From Pedobacter frigiditerrae (GTDB lineage Bacteria; Bacteroidota; Bacteroidia; Sphingobacteriales; Sphingobacteriaceae), in the NCBI RefSeq assembly GCF_004331645.1, contig NZ_SJSK01000001.1:372001-436000 (forward strand): a stretch of 64,000 bases of DNA. The letters run 5' to 3'. The notes under the pieces are model-generated. The model searched no databases. It saw only the letters and a list, made by a program, of their open reading frames with translations, and was not told where the DNA came from. Position numbers and translations under genes: made by a program. Position 1 is the first letter of the stretch; each line of letters begins with the position of its first letter. Shown here piece after piece: positions 40,306 to 49,834 of the stretch.

Positions 40306-41703
40306 TTATTTAAGGCTTCCCACCATATCTTCTGGCTTAACCCATTCTGTAAATTGTTCGTCAGTTAACAAACCCAACTCGATGGCTGCCTCACGTAAAG
40401 TTTTATTCTCTTTATGTGCTTTTTTAGCAATTTTAGCTGCATTCTCATAACCAACATATGGATTAAGTGCTGTAACCAACATCAATGAATTTTCCATGTG
40501 TTGTTTAATTACAGGTTTATTTGGCTCAATTCCTTCAGCACATTTATCGTTAAATGATACACAAGCATCACCAAGTAAACGACCACTTTGTAATACGTTA
40601 GCAGCAATAACTGGTTTAAAAACGTTCAATTCAAAATGACCATTGCTACCACCAATACCAACTGTTACATCATTACCCATAACCTGTGCGCAAACCATAG
40701 TTAAAGCTTCTGGTTGTGTCGGATTCACTTTTCCTGGCATGATAGAAGAACCGGGTTCGTTATCAGGGATAATGATTTCTCCAATTCCGCTACGTGGACC
40801 AGAACTTAACATTCTAATATCATTGGCAACCTTCATTAAAGAAACAGCCACACGTCTGTAAGCGCTGGAAAGCTCAACCATCGCATCATGCGCAGCTAAA
40901 GCCTCAAATTTATTCGGAGCAGTTACAAAAGCCAAACCCGTTAATTCAGCAATTTTTTTAGCTACCAAAACATCATAACCTGCAGGTGTATTTAAACCCG
41001 TACCAACAGCTGTTCCGCCTAAAGCAAGCTCGCTTATCATTTGTAAAGCATTTTTAATTGCCCTTAAGCCATTTTCAATTTGTTGTACATAACCAGAAAA
41101 CTCTTGCCCTAATGTTAATGGAGTTGCATCCATAAAATGCGTTCTACCCGTTTTTACAATATCATTCCAACTCGCCGCTTTTTTAGCTAAAGTGTTCCTC
41201 AATTTTTCTAATCCAGGTATCGTAATTTCTACAGCTTGTTTGTAAGCAGCAATATGCATTGCAGTTGGGTAAGTATCATTACTCGATTGAGATTTATTCA
41301 CATCATCATTCGGGTGCAACACTTTTTTATCATCAGCTAAACTGCCACCATTTAAAACATGAGCCCTGTTTGCAATTACTTCATTTGCATTCATGTTGCT
41401 TTGCGTTCCAGAACCTGTTTGCCAAATTACCAATGGAAATTCCCCATCTAATTTACCTGCAATAACCTCATCACAAGCACTAGCAATTAAATCTGCTTTA
41501 TCCTGAGACAAAACACCCAACTCTGTATTAGCCAAAGCCGCAGCCTTTTTTAAGTAACCAAAAGCATGTATAATTTCCTTCGGCATACTGGCTTCCGGGC
41601 CAATTTTAAAATTATTACGTGAACGTTCGGTTTGTGCTCCCCAATATTTGTCAGCAGGCACTTGCACCTCGCCCATGGTATCGTGTTCTATTCTGAAACT
41701 CAT
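40306..41703 (-). CDS. fumC: Fumarate hydratase, class II
   Basis: The 465-residue, iron-free fumarase interconverts fumarate and malate in the citric acid cycle. Conserved blocks are [14 protein letters not shown] at the start, [30 protein letters not shown], the catalytic loop [16 protein letters not shown] with its serine, and [18 protein letters not shown]. Length and start are normal. The homotetramer is cytoplasmic. A TAAATTTG element lies 19 bases upstream of the ATG. Aspartase and argininosuccinate lyase are relatives, but these motifs are those of FumC. Confidence 0.96.
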   Translation of the reverse strand: MSFRIEHDTMGEVQVPADKYWGAQTERSRNNFKIGPEASMPKEIIHAFGYLKKAAALANTELGVLSQDKADLIASACDEVIAGKLDGEFPLVIWQTGSGTQSNMNANEVIANRAHVLNGGSLADDKKVLHPNDDVNKSQSSNDTYPTAMHIAAYKQAVEITIPGLEKLRNTLAKKAASWNDIVKTGRTHFMDATPLTLGQEFSGYVQQIENGLRAIKNALQMISELALGGTAVGTGLNTPAGYDVLVAKKIAELTGLAFVTAPNKFEALAAHDAMVELSSAYRRVAVSLMKVANDIRMLSSGPRSGIGEIIIPDNEPGSSIMPGKVNPTQPEALTMVCAQVMGNDVTVGIGGSNGHFELNVFKPVIAANVLQSGRLLGDACVSFNDKCAEGIEPNKPVIKQHMENSLMLVTALNPYVGYENAAKIAKKAHKENKTLREAAIELGLLTDEQFTEWVKPEDMVGSLK

Positions 41704-41722
41704 GATCTTATTATTTTTTGAC

Positions 41723-41730
41723 CAAATTTA
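41723..41730 (-). promoter_or_regulatory. TAnnTTTG -7 element of fumC
   Basis: The minus strand reads TAAATTTG 19 bases before the ATG at 41703. No clear -33 element. Confidence 0.45.
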
Positions 41731-41871
41731 GCATTTTTAAAATTACAGCCTTTTAAAAGATGATAGAGTTTTGTAAAATAATTATGAAAAGCAGGTGCAG
41801 TAACATTTTTGAACCTTGAGCCCCGCTTTACTCTCCCAATGTAAAATCGGGATCGTGTCCGCTACAAATCG

Positions 41872-41891
41872 CCTGCCTGCCGGTAGGCAGG
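41872..41891. repeat. GC-rich hairpin repeat CCTGCCT-N6-AGGCAGG
   Basis: A 7-bp perfect stem with a short loop in an AT-rich spacer. It shares the arms with 46740-46758 and a shorter form with 4499-4519, and is probably a REP-like extragenic element. Confidence 0.7.
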
Positions 41892-42045
41892 GGTTTAATT
41901 AGCACCAGATTGTGCAACTATTTAAAAACAAGTCGCCAAAATCCTAATCTGCTTTATAAAATGTGGCAATGTTTAAAACTCTTTTGCGTTTAAAAAAGCA
42001 ATAATCCTTAATTTGCAAGCTTTTAAAACCTGTTTATCTATCTAC

Positions 42046-43281
42046 ATGAAGTTTCGTCTACTAATTACAGCGCTAGCGCTTACCATTATATCCATCTCAT
42101 CTTGTACCACCAAAGAAGAAAAAGCTAAAAAGGCAGCCGCCGATAAAAAAACAAGAACCAAGGAAGACGATAAAGCTGATAGTTTAGTAATTACTTACGA
42201 CCCTAAAAAAGGCGACCAATGGATTGCCGGCTTTGCTGATAATTTGCACAAAAAATACGGCTTCAATGGAAACATACTGGTTGCTAAAAAAGGTAAAATT
42301 ATCTATCAAGGCGCTAAAGGCTGGGCAGATTACCTTCATCGCGATAGTTTAAAAATAGATTCGGAATTTGAACTAGCTTCTATTACCAAAACTTTTACTG
42401 GCGTTGCGATTATGCAACTAGTTGAAGCAGGAAAGCTAAAATTAACTGACGATGTAAAGAAGTTTTACCCAAATTTCCCTTACGATGGCATTACCGTAAA
42501 ACTACTTTTATCCCACAGAAGTGGAATGATGAACTATGTATATTTTATAGATGACATTTGGCGTAAAGAGAAAAAAGACCAGAAAAAAGGCGTGTCAAAT
42601 AAAGAAGTGATGGATGTTATTGCCGAAAGAAAACCAAATCCATACACCAAGCCAGATAATAGGTTCCATTACAACAACTCTAACTTCATGGTGTTGGGTG
42701 CAATTATAGAAAAGGTTACTGGAAAAACCTATGCTGAATACATGATGGAGAACATCTTCAAACCAGCTGGAATGAAACATACCCACGTTTACTCTACTAC
42801 GGTTTACCCAAAAATCCCTGTTGATGTAGTTGGTCATGACAGAAATAGTTTCAAGTACTCAGTAGCGCAAAACTTTTTAGATGGTCCAGTTGGCGATAAG
42901 GGAATTTACAGTACAATTCATGATTTGGTATTGTATGATAAGTATTTGAAAAACGAGAGATTGCTAACCAACAAGAGTTTAGATTCTGCTTACGTTGGTC
43001 GTAATAAACCAGTTAATGGTCACTTTAATTATGGGTATGGTTGGCGTATGTTTGATGGAAAAGGAATGGACAAAGTTGTTTACCATACAGGTTGGTGGCA
43101 CGGTTTCCGTCACATTTATATCCGTGATTTAGATAAGGATATTGTGGTAATTTTCTTAGGCAACAAAACCAATGGCAGCTTAATGCATTTAGATGAATTA
43201 TTTAAATATCTAAAAATGCCAATCATTAGAAAAGGCGCTTACACTGGCTTAGGTAGTTTGCCAGGTAGTGATGAGGATTAA
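42046..43281 (+). CDS. Serine hydrolase of the beta-lactamase (class C/PBP) fold, lipoprotein
   Basis: From ATG 42046 the protein has 411 residues and a lipoprotein signal (lipobox ISSC, Cys20), then a Lys/Asp-rich linker. The active-site set is Ser112-x-x-Lys115 in ASITKTF, Tyr209-x-Asn211 in HYNNSNF, and HTG in YHTGWWHG in place of KTG. Such proteins are often esterases or D-aminopeptidases rather than true lactamases. The longer frame would begin at TTG 42013, ahead of the signal peptide. Single gene; the last bases form a small hairpin shared with the end of recG. Confidence 0.9.
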   Translation: MKFRLLITALALTIISISSCTTKEEKAKKAAADKKTRTKEDDKADSLVITYDPKKGDQWIAGFADNLHKKYGFNGNILVAKKGKIIYQGAKGWADYLHRDSLKIDSEFELASITKTFTGVAIMQLVEAGKLKLTDDVKKFYPNFPYDGITVKLLLSHRSGMMNYVYFIDDIWRKEKKDQKKGVSNKEVMDVIAERKPNPYTKPDNRFHYNNSNFMVLGAIIEKVTGKTYAEYMMENIFKPAGMKHTHVYSTTVYPKIPVDVVGHDRNSFKYSVAQNFLDGPVGDKGIYSTIHDLVLYDKYLKNERLLTNKSLDSAYVGRNKPVNGHFNYGYGWRMFDGKGMDKVVYHTGWWHGFRHIYIRDLDKDIVVIFLGNKTNGSLMHLDELFKYLKMPIIRKGAYTGLGSLPGSDED

Positions 43282-43302
43282 ACCCCAAAGCCCTTAAGGG
43301 GC

Positions 43303-45408
43303 TTATGAAATCTTATCAAAAGCAATTGCTCTTGTTCTTTTATCAATGTAATTTTTCAAGAGCACATTTTCTGGATTACCTAACATGGCATCTTTTTCAA
43401 AGATATCGATCACGGTATTTCTAGCTTCTTGTAAAATGATTTGGTCTTTAGCTAAGTTTGCCATTTTCAATTCTAAAACACCACTTTGTTGTGTACCGGT
43501 TATATCGCCTGGCCCTCTAAGTTGTAAGTCAATCTCAGAGATTTCGAAACCATTATTGGTCTTAACCATTGTTTCTATCCTAAGCTTAGAGTTTTGGCTG
43601 AGTTTATTTCCAGTCATCAAAATACAAAAAGACTGTTCAGCCCCACGACCAACCCTACCCCTTAATTGATGCAGCTGCGAAAGCCCAAATCGCTCTGCAT
43701 TTTCTATAATCATTACAGAAGCATTTGGCACATTTACCCCAACTTCAATAACGGTTGTGGCCACCATAATCTGGCTTTTGCCCTGAATAAATTGTTGCAT
43801 TTCAAATTGTTTATCAGCGTTTGGCATTTGCCCATGCACAATACTAATTTGATAATTTGGCAATGGAAACTCAAAACGCATTTGTTCAATTCCTGCTTCC
43901 AAATGCAATAAATCAAGTTTCTCACTTTCTCTTATTAACGGATAAACAATATATACCTGCCTCCCCTTGGCAATCTCCTGTTTTATAAAACCAAACATTC
44001 TCAGTCGCTGACCCTCAAACAAATGTTTAGTTTCAATTGGTTTTCTTCCAACAGGTAACTCATCTATTACAGAAACATCTAAATCACCATATAAAGTCAT
44101 CGCCAACGTTCGTGGAATTGGTGTCGCTGTCATCACCAAAATATGAGGTGGAATTACATTTTTACGCCAAAGTTTAGCCCTTTGCTCAACTCCAAAACGA
44201 TGTTGTTCATCGATAATAACTAAACCTAAGTTTTTAAATTTAACTTTATCTTCAATCAGCGCATGCGTACCAACTAAAATATCTATTTCACCGTTTTCCA
44301 ACTGTTCGTGTAAAATAGTCCTTTGTTTTTTAGTTGAGTTTCCAGTTAATACAGCAACATTCACTAATTCACCTTTTAGTAAATCAACTAATGACTGATA
44401 GTGCTGTCTAGCTAAAATTTCGGTAGGGGCCATCATACAGGCTTGGTATCCGTTATCATTTGCCAATAACATACTCATTAAAGCCACTACTGTCTTTCCA
44501 CTTCCTACATCACCTTGTATTAGGCGATTCATTTGACTTCCCATTTGGGTATCTAACCTAATCTCTTTTATAACACGCTTCTGTGCATTTGTTAAATCAA
44601 AAGGCAGCATTATGTTGTAAAAAGTGTTTACACGCTCTCCAACTGTATTAAATAACGCTCCTTTGAACTTTAAACTTCGCAGTTGTTTATTATAAAGTAA
44701 TTGGAGTTGGATAAAGAAAAGCTCCTCAAATTTCAGCCGCCTTTCCGCATGTTGCAACATTGTTGTATTTGAAGGAAAATGAACATTGATTAAAGCATCT
44801 TTTCGACTAATCAATTTGTATTTATCCAAGATATATTTTGGCAGTGTTTCCCTAACTTCATTAATATGTAATTCAATAATGTGATGAATTAACTTCTGAA
44901 TTCCTTTACTGTCTAAAAAACTCTTTTTGAGCTTTTCTGTCGAATTATAAATTGGTTGCAACGTTAGGTTTCCCGTTATGCTAGTTTGTCTTGGATACGG
45001 CTCTAGATCTGGGTGAGAAATACTAAAGCTGCCATTAAAGAATGTTGGTTTGCCAAAGGCGATGTATAAACTGCCTCTCATGATGTTATCTTCAACCCAC
45101 TTTAAACTTTGAAACCAAACCAGTTCCATTGTTCCAGTATCATCAGTAAATTTGATAACAATTCTCTTTTTGTGTTTTTCGCCTATGGTTTCTTTACTAA
45201 TTACCCTCCCAATAACTTGTACCAATGGCATATCAGGATTTAACTCGTTAATTTTGTAGAAACGAGTTCTATCTATATACCTAAAAGGATAATGATTTAG
45301 TAATTGCTCATAAGTGCACATCCCCAACTCCTTTTGCAAAAGTTCGGCACGCTTAGGACCAACGCCTTTTAAGTAAACAAGAGGAGTATCTAAATTTGAA
45401 GCAAACAA
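43303..45408 (-). CDS. recG: ATP-dependent DNA helicase RecG
   Basis: The 701-residue branch-migration helicase acts on stalled forks and Holliday junctions. An N-terminal wedge domain (OB-fold, about 60-160) is followed by superfamily 2 helicase domains: Walker A LIQGDVGSGKTVVAL, the DEQH box IIDEQHRFGVEQR, motif III TATPIPRTLAM, and motif VI QLRGRVGRG. The C-terminal RecG-specific region is present. The start is TTG 45408, 7 bases after the EamA gene stops; no nearby ATG fits the conserved TPLVYLKGVGPKRAELL. Third gene of the ridA-eamA-recG operon. Confidence 0.96.
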   Translation of the reverse strand: MFASNLDTPLVYLKGVGPKRAELLQKELGMCTYEQLLNHYPFRYIDRTRFYKINELNPDMPLVQVIGRVISKETIGEKHKKRIVIKFTDDTGTMELVWFQSLKWVEDNIMRGSLYIAFGKPTFFNGSFSISHPDLEPYPRQTSITGNLTLQPIYNSTEKLKKSFLDSKGIQKLIHHIIELHINEVRETLPKYILDKYKLISRKDALINVHFPSNTTMLQHAERRLKFEELFFIQLQLLYNKQLRSLKFKGALFNTVGERVNTFYNIMLPFDLTNAQKRVIKEIRLDTQMGSQMNRLIQGDVGSGKTVVALMSMLLANDNGYQACMMAPTEILARQHYQSLVDLLKGELVNVAVLTGNSTKKQRTILHEQLENGEIDILVGTHALIEDKVKFKNLGLVIIDEQHRFGVEQRAKLWRKNVIPPHILVMTATPIPRTLAMTLYGDLDVSVIDELPVGRKPIETKHLFEGQRLRMFGFIKQEIAKGRQVYIVYPLIRESEKLDLLHLEAGIEQMRFEFPLPNYQISIVHGQMPNADKQFEMQQFIQGKSQIMVATTVIEVGVNVPNASVMIIENAERFGLSQLHQLRGRVGRGAEQSFCILMTGNKLSQNSKLRIETMVKTNNGFEISEIDLQLRGPGDITGTQQSGVLELKMANLAKDQIILQEARNTVIDIFEKDAMLGNPENVLLKNYIDKRTRAIAFDKIS

Positions 45409-45415
45409 AGTAATC

Positions 45416-46318
45416 TTATTTTCTTTTAAAAGTAAAGATATCTTTTATCAAGTTCCAATTAAATAGAAAAACTGCAAATAGCAATAAAAGATAAGCCGAT
45501 AACTGATGAAAGCTAATATGTTCATCAAAATATAAAACAGCAACTGTAAACGCAATAATTGGGTTTAAATATATAATTACACCCAATGTTGAAGATGGAA
45601 TTCCTATTAAGGCATACAAGCTCAAAAAAAGAGGAATGACTGTAAATAATGCTGCAATAACTACAATGTGCCCCCAAAACCATCCCCCTGTTGGGAAACC
45701 TTGATGATGATAAATATAGAATGGCAACATTAAAACAGCTGCTAAAGTAATTTGACAGGCAAGCACATTTAACTTATCTAAGTGTTGCATTTTCCTTTGG
45801 ATAATTAAATAGAAGGCATAAAGCGCTGCTATAATAACAGACCATAGCACTTCTATAAAAGAACCCGTTGCTAACATGATTATGCTAAGCAAGGCAATAC
45901 CAAGTGATATTAATTTAATTCTAGAAAGCTCTTCCTTTAAAATAATGAAACCACCAAAAGCTGTAATCAGTGGGCATACCATATAAGCGAATGCACCCGA
46001 TTTAATACTTACATTATTAATGGCGTAAATGAATGTATACCAATTTAAAGTGAGTAATATCGTTGCACCAATAATTTGCCAAAAGATAATTTTCTTTTGC
46101 TTTGGCAATACCGATTTAAAATACTGAATATCCTGTTTTAGATATTTTCTTCTGAATAGTAAAATGGCAATCCATATTACTATCAAAGAAGTAAATGTCC
46201 TATAATACAATATTTCTTCTGAAGGATATGCCTTTAGATTCCTTAATGGAATTGAGAAAAACCCCCAGATGGCAACAGAAAGAAAGGCTGCTAATAAATA
46301 ACGTGATTTAGATTTCAA
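45416..46318 (-). CDS. EamA/DMT family transporter
   Basis: The 300-residue protein has ten predicted membrane helices arranged as two EamA repeats. The overall length and the opening (LLAAFLSVAIWGFFSIPLRNL) fit drug/metabolite transporters close to RarD. It probably exports an amino acid or other metabolite across the inner membrane; the substrate is unknown. The start is TTG 46318, 6 bases after the ridA stop, and recG begins 7 bases after this gene ends, so the three genes form one operon. Confidence 0.88.
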   Translation of the reverse strand: MKSKSRYLLAAFLSVAIWGFFSIPLRNLKAYPSEEILYYRTFTSLIVIWIAILLFRRKYLKQDIQYFKSVLPKQKKIIFWQIIGATILLTLNWYTFIYAINNVSIKSGAFAYMVCPLITAFGGFIILKEELSRIKLISLGIALLSIIMLATGSFIEVLWSVIIAALYAFYLIIQRKMQHLDKLNVLACQITLAAVLMLPFYIYHHQGFPTGGWFWGHIVVIAALFTVIPLFLSLYALIGIPSSTLGVIIYLNPIIAFTVAVLYFDEHISFHQLSAYLLLLFAVFLFNWNLIKDIFTFKRK

Positions 46319-46324
46319 CGAAAT

Positions 46325-46705
46325 TTAAGCTTTGTATGCAGTGATTGAAATTTCTACATTAACACCCTTTGGCAAACCTTTTACCGCAACAGTTTCACGA
46401 GCTGGATAAGCAGATTCGAAATAAGAGCCATAAACTTCATTCACTTCAGCAAACAAAGCCATATCAGATAAAAATATAGTTGTCTTAATGATATGTTCAA
46501 AGGCGTATTCGGCTTCCAATAAAACTGCTTTAATATTGCGCATTACTTGATGCGTTTCTTCTGCAATAGACACTATGTTTAATTCTCCATTCTCTGGGTT
46601 AATAGCAACTTGTCCTGACGCAAATAAAAATCCATTTGCAACTATTGCTTGGCTGTAAGGGCCAATTGGTTCTGGGGCACTGTTAGTATAAATTACTTTT
46701 TTCAT
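46325..46705 (-). CDS. ridA: RidA family enamine/imine deaminase
   Basis: The 126-residue protein has the YjgF/YER057c/UK114 layout: IYTNSAPEPIGPYSQAIVANG at the start, FASGQVAINPENGEL, and the C-terminal YPARETVAVKGLPKGVNVEISITA. The arginine that binds the substrate carboxylate is in PARETVAV. It forms trimers in the cytoplasm and hydrolyses reactive 2-aminoacrylate-type intermediates from pyridoxal-phosphate enzymes. First gene of the ridA-eamA-recG operon. A GC-rich repeat hairpin (46740-46758) lies in its upstream region. Confidence 0.94.
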   Translation of the reverse strand: MKKVIYTNSAPEPIGPYSQAIVANGFLFASGQVAINPENGELNIVSIAEETHQVMRNIKAVLLEAEYAFEHIIKTTIFLSDMALFAEVNEVYGSYFESAYPARETVAVKGLPKGVNVEISITAYKA

Positions 46706-46739
46706 CTATTTTCTTATTGTTTTTTAAAAGTGATGAAGC

Positions 46740-46758
46740 CCTGCCTACCGCAGGCAGG
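46740..46758. repeat. GC-rich hairpin repeat CCTGCCT-N5-AGGCAGG
   Basis: Perfect 7-bp arms, the same as at 41872-41891, here about 35 bases upstream of ridA and within the possible promoter area. Confidence 0.7.
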
Positions 46759-46810
46759 TACTATGATTATTTTCTTACTGCTAAATTTGAAAATCATAAT
46801 GTTTCATTTC

Positions 46811-46951
46811 TTATTTTAATAAAAACCATTGTATTAATTTCCAACTAATTCCTCCTACAAATAATATTATCGCGACAGCATTGATAATATGCATTATCTT
46901 GATATTAATATTTGTTGCCCTATTTGGATCTTGTTTTCTGAAGAAGTACAT
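46811..46951 (-). CDS. 46-residue single-helix membrane protein
   Basis: The frame codes for 46 residues: a polar, basic start (MYFFRKQDPNRATN), then IKIMHIINAVAIILFVGGI, which forms one membrane helix, and a short tail (WKLIQWFLLK). A TACATTTG element ends 4 bases before the ATG, and the major OmpA gene's terminator lies immediately upstream, so it is a separate unit. The composition, clean start and promoter support a real gene. It recalls small DUF6728-type proteins of Bacteroidota, but this is from memory and unverified. Confidence 0.7.
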   Translation of the reverse strand: MYFFRKQDPNRATNINIKIMHIINAVAIILFVGGISWKLIQWFLLK

Positions 46952-46955
46952 ATTG

Positions 46956-46963
46956 CAAATGTA
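46956..46963 (-). promoter_or_regulatory. TAnnTTTG -7 element of the 46-codon gene
   Basis: The minus strand reads TACATTTG, then 4 bases, then the ATG at 46951. This leaderless arrangement matches hisS. The -33 region would fall in the T-run of the OmpA-gene terminator. Confidence 0.55.
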
Positions 46964-46972
46964 GGTATAAAA

Positions 46973-47004
46973 AAAAAGAGCCCCGAAATTTCGGGGCTCT
47001 TTTT
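46973..47004 (-). terminator. Terminator of the major OmpA gene
   Basis: A 16-bp self-complementary hairpin (46973-46988 with 46989-47004) has a GC-rich core and ends in a T-run on the minus strand, 18 bases past the stop. It is very strong, as expected for a highly expressed gene. Confidence 0.88.
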
Positions 47005-47022
47005 ATATCGAATTAAGAAAGA

Positions 47023-48372
47023 TTAGTTTCTTGAAGTCTCAACACGACGGTTTTGGATACGACCTTCCTCAGTATCGTTAGAAGCGATTGGATTAGCTTC
47101 ACCTAAACCTTTAGCAGTAACTTGACTAGCATTAACGCCAGAGTTTACTAAGTAAGTTTTAACAGAATTTGCTCTATCTTTAGATAATTTCAAATTGTAA
47201 GCAGCAGTACCTTCGCTTGAAGCGTAACCTTTAGTAGTTACTTTACCACCGTTTTCTTTCAATACTGAAGATAATTTATCTAAAGTAGGGTAAGATTCAG
47301 TTTTTAATACTGATGAGTTGAATTCAAATTGAATGGTTTCGAAACCAGTTACATTTGAAACAGTTTCAGTTGGAGTTGAAGTTACTGGAGCAGGAACTGG
47401 AAGAGGACAACCTGAACCATCAACTTTAGTTCCAGCTGGAGTACCAGCACATTTATCAAATTGATCAGCAACACCGTCACCATCAGTATCTTTTTTCAAA
47501 TCTTCAACAGATTTCTCAACGTTAGAAACACGGTTTTTCAATGCTTCAACTTCTTGACGTAATGTAGGGTCTTTTAATTCATCATACATTAAAGCAACTG
47601 GGTTAACCCAATCCAAGTTTGGCTTAGCTTTAGAACCTAAAGAGAATTCTAATCCAGCAGAACCGTAAGAGAATTTATCTTTAGAAGTACCGTTAGCATA
47701 AACTCTATCTACGTTATCACCATCAACAAAATTAGCAGTATAAGCTAAGTTGAAAGCTACACGGTCAGAAACTTTAAATTTAATACCAACACCTACAGGA
47801 ATGTAAGCTTGTTTGATATAGTCATTATCACCGTTTTCACCATATTTACCTGAGTTATCTACGGTTGTTCCATTAGCTTGAGTTGTAGTTGGATTGAAAG
47901 CCATTAAACCATAACCAGCACTTACGAAAAAGTTAACTGAGTTCTCACGTTTTAAGAAATCAACAGTACCAATATTAATAACACCTCTTAAATCAGCTGC
48001 ATATTGAATTTTAGTTTCGAAATCTTTAACACCATTTAAAACACCGCCAGCAGCGTCTTTATTAGATCCTGATAATTTACCACGCATAATGTTACCTTCT
48101 AATCCGAAAGCATGTGATAATTGTTTACGTAATGAGATACCGTAACCTAAGTTAACATCCCAATTAGTAAAATCATTTGTACCACCAGTAACAACAACTG
48201 GAGATAAAACACCAGCATTAATACCCAATGACCAAGTTCTGTACTGAGCTGTTCCGCCAAATACCTTGGCAGAAGAAGAGGCCGGAGCATCCTGAGCATT
48301 AGCAAGAGTAGAAACTCCAACTAAAGCTACTAGAGAGGCTGCAACACCCTTTTTTAAAGTAGAATAATTCAT
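47023..48372 (-). CDS. OmpA family outer-membrane protein with thrombospondin-3 repeat
   Basis: The 449-residue protein has a signal peptide (ending LANAQ), a beta-barrel of about 250 residues (YRTWSLGINAG to GSAGLEFSLG), a helical linker (QEVEALKNRVSNVEKSVEDL) and a thrombospondin type 3 calcium motif (DTDGDGVADQFDKC). An OmpA C-terminal domain (FEFNSSVLK, KGYASSEG, LSKDRANSVKTYL, NRRVE) binds peptidoglycan. It is probably an abundant structural porin-like protein. The near-consensus promoter has AATATTTG about 30 bases upstream of the ATG. The strong terminator suggests high expression. Confidence 0.93.
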   Translation of the reverse strand: MNYSTLKKGVAASLVALVGVSTLANAQDAPASSSAKVFGGTAQYRTWSLGINAGVLSPVVVTGGTNDFTNWDVNLGYGISLRKQLSHAFGLEGNIMRGKLSGSNKDAAGGVLNGVKDFETKIQYAADLRGVINIGTVDFLKRENSVNFFVSAGYGLMAFNPTTTQANGTTVDNSGKYGENGDNDYIKQAYIPVGVGIKFKVSDRVAFNLAYTANFVDGDNVDRVYANGTSKDKFSYGSAGLEFSLGSKAKPNLDWVNPVALMYDELKDPTLRQEVEALKNRVSNVEKSVEDLKKDTDGDGVADQFDKCAGTPAGTKVDGSGCPLPVPAPVTSTPTETVSNVTGFETIQFEFNSSVLKTESYPTLDKLSSVLKENGGKVTTKGYASSEGTAAYNLKLSKDRANSVKTYLVNSGVNASQVTAKGLGEANPIASNDTEEGRIQNRRVETSRN

Positions 48373-48502
48373 AATTTTCTTTTTTAAGGTTAAACAAATA
48401 TTAATTGTATAATTTTTTGTAAGACAAAATTAAACAAATTTTTATAATCTCAAAACATTACACAAACTCTGTTCCAAACTTCAAAAATTTAGTTCATTTA
48501 AT

Positions 48503-48510
48503 TACATTTG
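48503..48510 (+). promoter_or_regulatory. TAnnTTTG -7 element of the aminopeptidase P gene
   Basis: TACATTTG ends 34 bases before the ATG at 48545. No clear -33 element. Confidence 0.45.
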
Positions 48511-48544
48511 AATAATTGATCTTCTAATCAAAGTTAATAATTAC

Positions 48545-49834
48545 ATGAAATACAAGCAAATAAACAATTCTCTATTTATTAAAAACCGAGAAAACCTAAA
48601 ACATCTATTAACACCACAATCAGTGGCTATATTTCATTCAAACGATGAATTTCCTAGAAGTGGTGATCAAAATTTTCTTTTTAAGCAAAATCCCGATCTA
48701 TTTTATCTTACTGGCATAGACCAAGAACAATCTATTTTATTGCTTTTTCCCGACTGTCCTAATCCTTTGTATAAAGAAGTCCTATTTTTAAGACAGACCA
48801 ATGACTACATAAAAGTTTGGGAGGGGCATAAATACACAAAAGAGCAAGCACAACAAACATCGGGCATAACTAATATTTATTGGCTAGAAGATTTTGACAA
48901 CATTCTTCATAGCATAATCCACTATGCTGATCATATTTTTCTTAACACAAACGAAAACGACAGGTATGCACATACCGTACCCTATCGAGACATTAGATTA
49001 ATAACCGAGTTAAAGAATAAATATCCTTTACATAAATATGAAAGGGTTGCACCTTTAATGAGACAGCTACGTGCCATAAAGTCAGATGTAGAGGTAAGTC
49101 TTACCCAAAAAGCTTGTGATATTACAAAAGATGCTTTTAATAGAGTATTGAGATTTATGAAACCAGGCGTAATGGAATATGAAATTGAAGCAGAGATTAT
49201 ACACGAATTCATTAAACAAGCTGCCACCGGCCATGGCTATAATCCCATTATTGCTTCAGGCAATAACGCAAATATTTTGCATTATACAGACAATAATCAA
49301 CAATGTAATGACGGAGATTTAATATTACTTGACTTTGGAGCTGAATATGCAAACTACAATGCAGATATGACAAGAACGATCCCAGTTAATGGAAAGTTTA
49401 CACCAAGACAGAGAGATGTGTACAATTCAGTTTTACACGTACTAAATGAGTCAAAAAAACTAATGGTTGCAGGAGCAATTTGGAATACCTACCATGAACA
49501 GGTTGGTGAGATCATGACTGAACAACTAATTAAGTTAAAGTTAATTTCTCCTACAGATGTGAAAAACCAGAACCCATCTTACCCGGCATATAAAAAATAT
49601 TTTATGCATGGCACGTCTCATCATTTAGGCATAGATGTACATGATTTCGCGGGGCGATACACTCCTTTTGCTGAAGGTAATATTTTAACTTGCGAGCCTG
49701 GAATTTATATTCCTGAAGAGGGTTTTGCTGTTAGACTAGAGAACGATATTCTAATTACAAAGGATGGAAATTATGATTTAATGGACAATATTCCAATAAT
49801 TGCAGAAGAAATAGAAGAAATTATGAATGCCTAA
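48545..49834 (+). CDS. pepP: Xaa-Pro aminopeptidase (aminopeptidase P)
   Basis: The 429-residue protein has an N-terminal AMP_N domain (about 10-150; DFxFRSGDQN-like stretch PRSGDQNFLFKQNPDLFYLTG) and a C-terminal pita-bread metallopeptidase domain. The five metal ligands are visible: two Asp in LLDFGAEYANYNADMTRT, His in HGTSHHLGIDVHD, Glu in TCEPGIYIPEEG and Glu in RLENDIL. With two Mn ions it removes N-terminal residues next to proline. It converges with meaB, overlapping by 14 bases. Confidence 0.95.
   Translation: MKYKQINNSLFIKNRENLKHLLTPQSVAIFHSNDEFPRSGDQNFLFKQNPDLFYLTGIDQEQSILLLFPDCPNPLYKEVLFLRQTNDYIKVWEGHKYTKEQAQQTSGITNIYWLEDFDNILHSIIHYADHIFLNTNENDRYAHTVPYRDIRLITELKNKYPLHKYERVAPLMRQLRAIKSDVEVSLTQKACDITKDAFNRVLRFMKPGVMEYEIEAEIIHEFIKQAATGHGYNPIIASGNNANILHYTDNNQQCNDGDLILLDFGAEYANYNADMTRTIPVNGKFTPRQRDVYNSVLHVLNESKKLMVAGAIWNTYHEQVGEIMTEQLIKLKLISPTDVKNQNPSYPAYKKYFMHGTSHHLGIDVHDFAGRYTPFAEGNILTCEPGIYIPEEGFAVRLENDILITKDGNYDLMDNIPIIAEEIEEIMNA

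Larger units (their letters stand above)
41704..42045. other. Gene-free stretch with a fumC promoter and a GC-rich hairpin repeat
   Basis: No gene is seen here. On the minus strand TAAATTTG (41723-41730) is the likely fumC -7 element. A hairpin CCTGCCT...AGGCAGG lies at 41872-41891, related to those at 4499 and 46740. The sequence before the serine hydrolase start has only a near-match (TTAATTTG at 42008). Confidence 0.55.
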
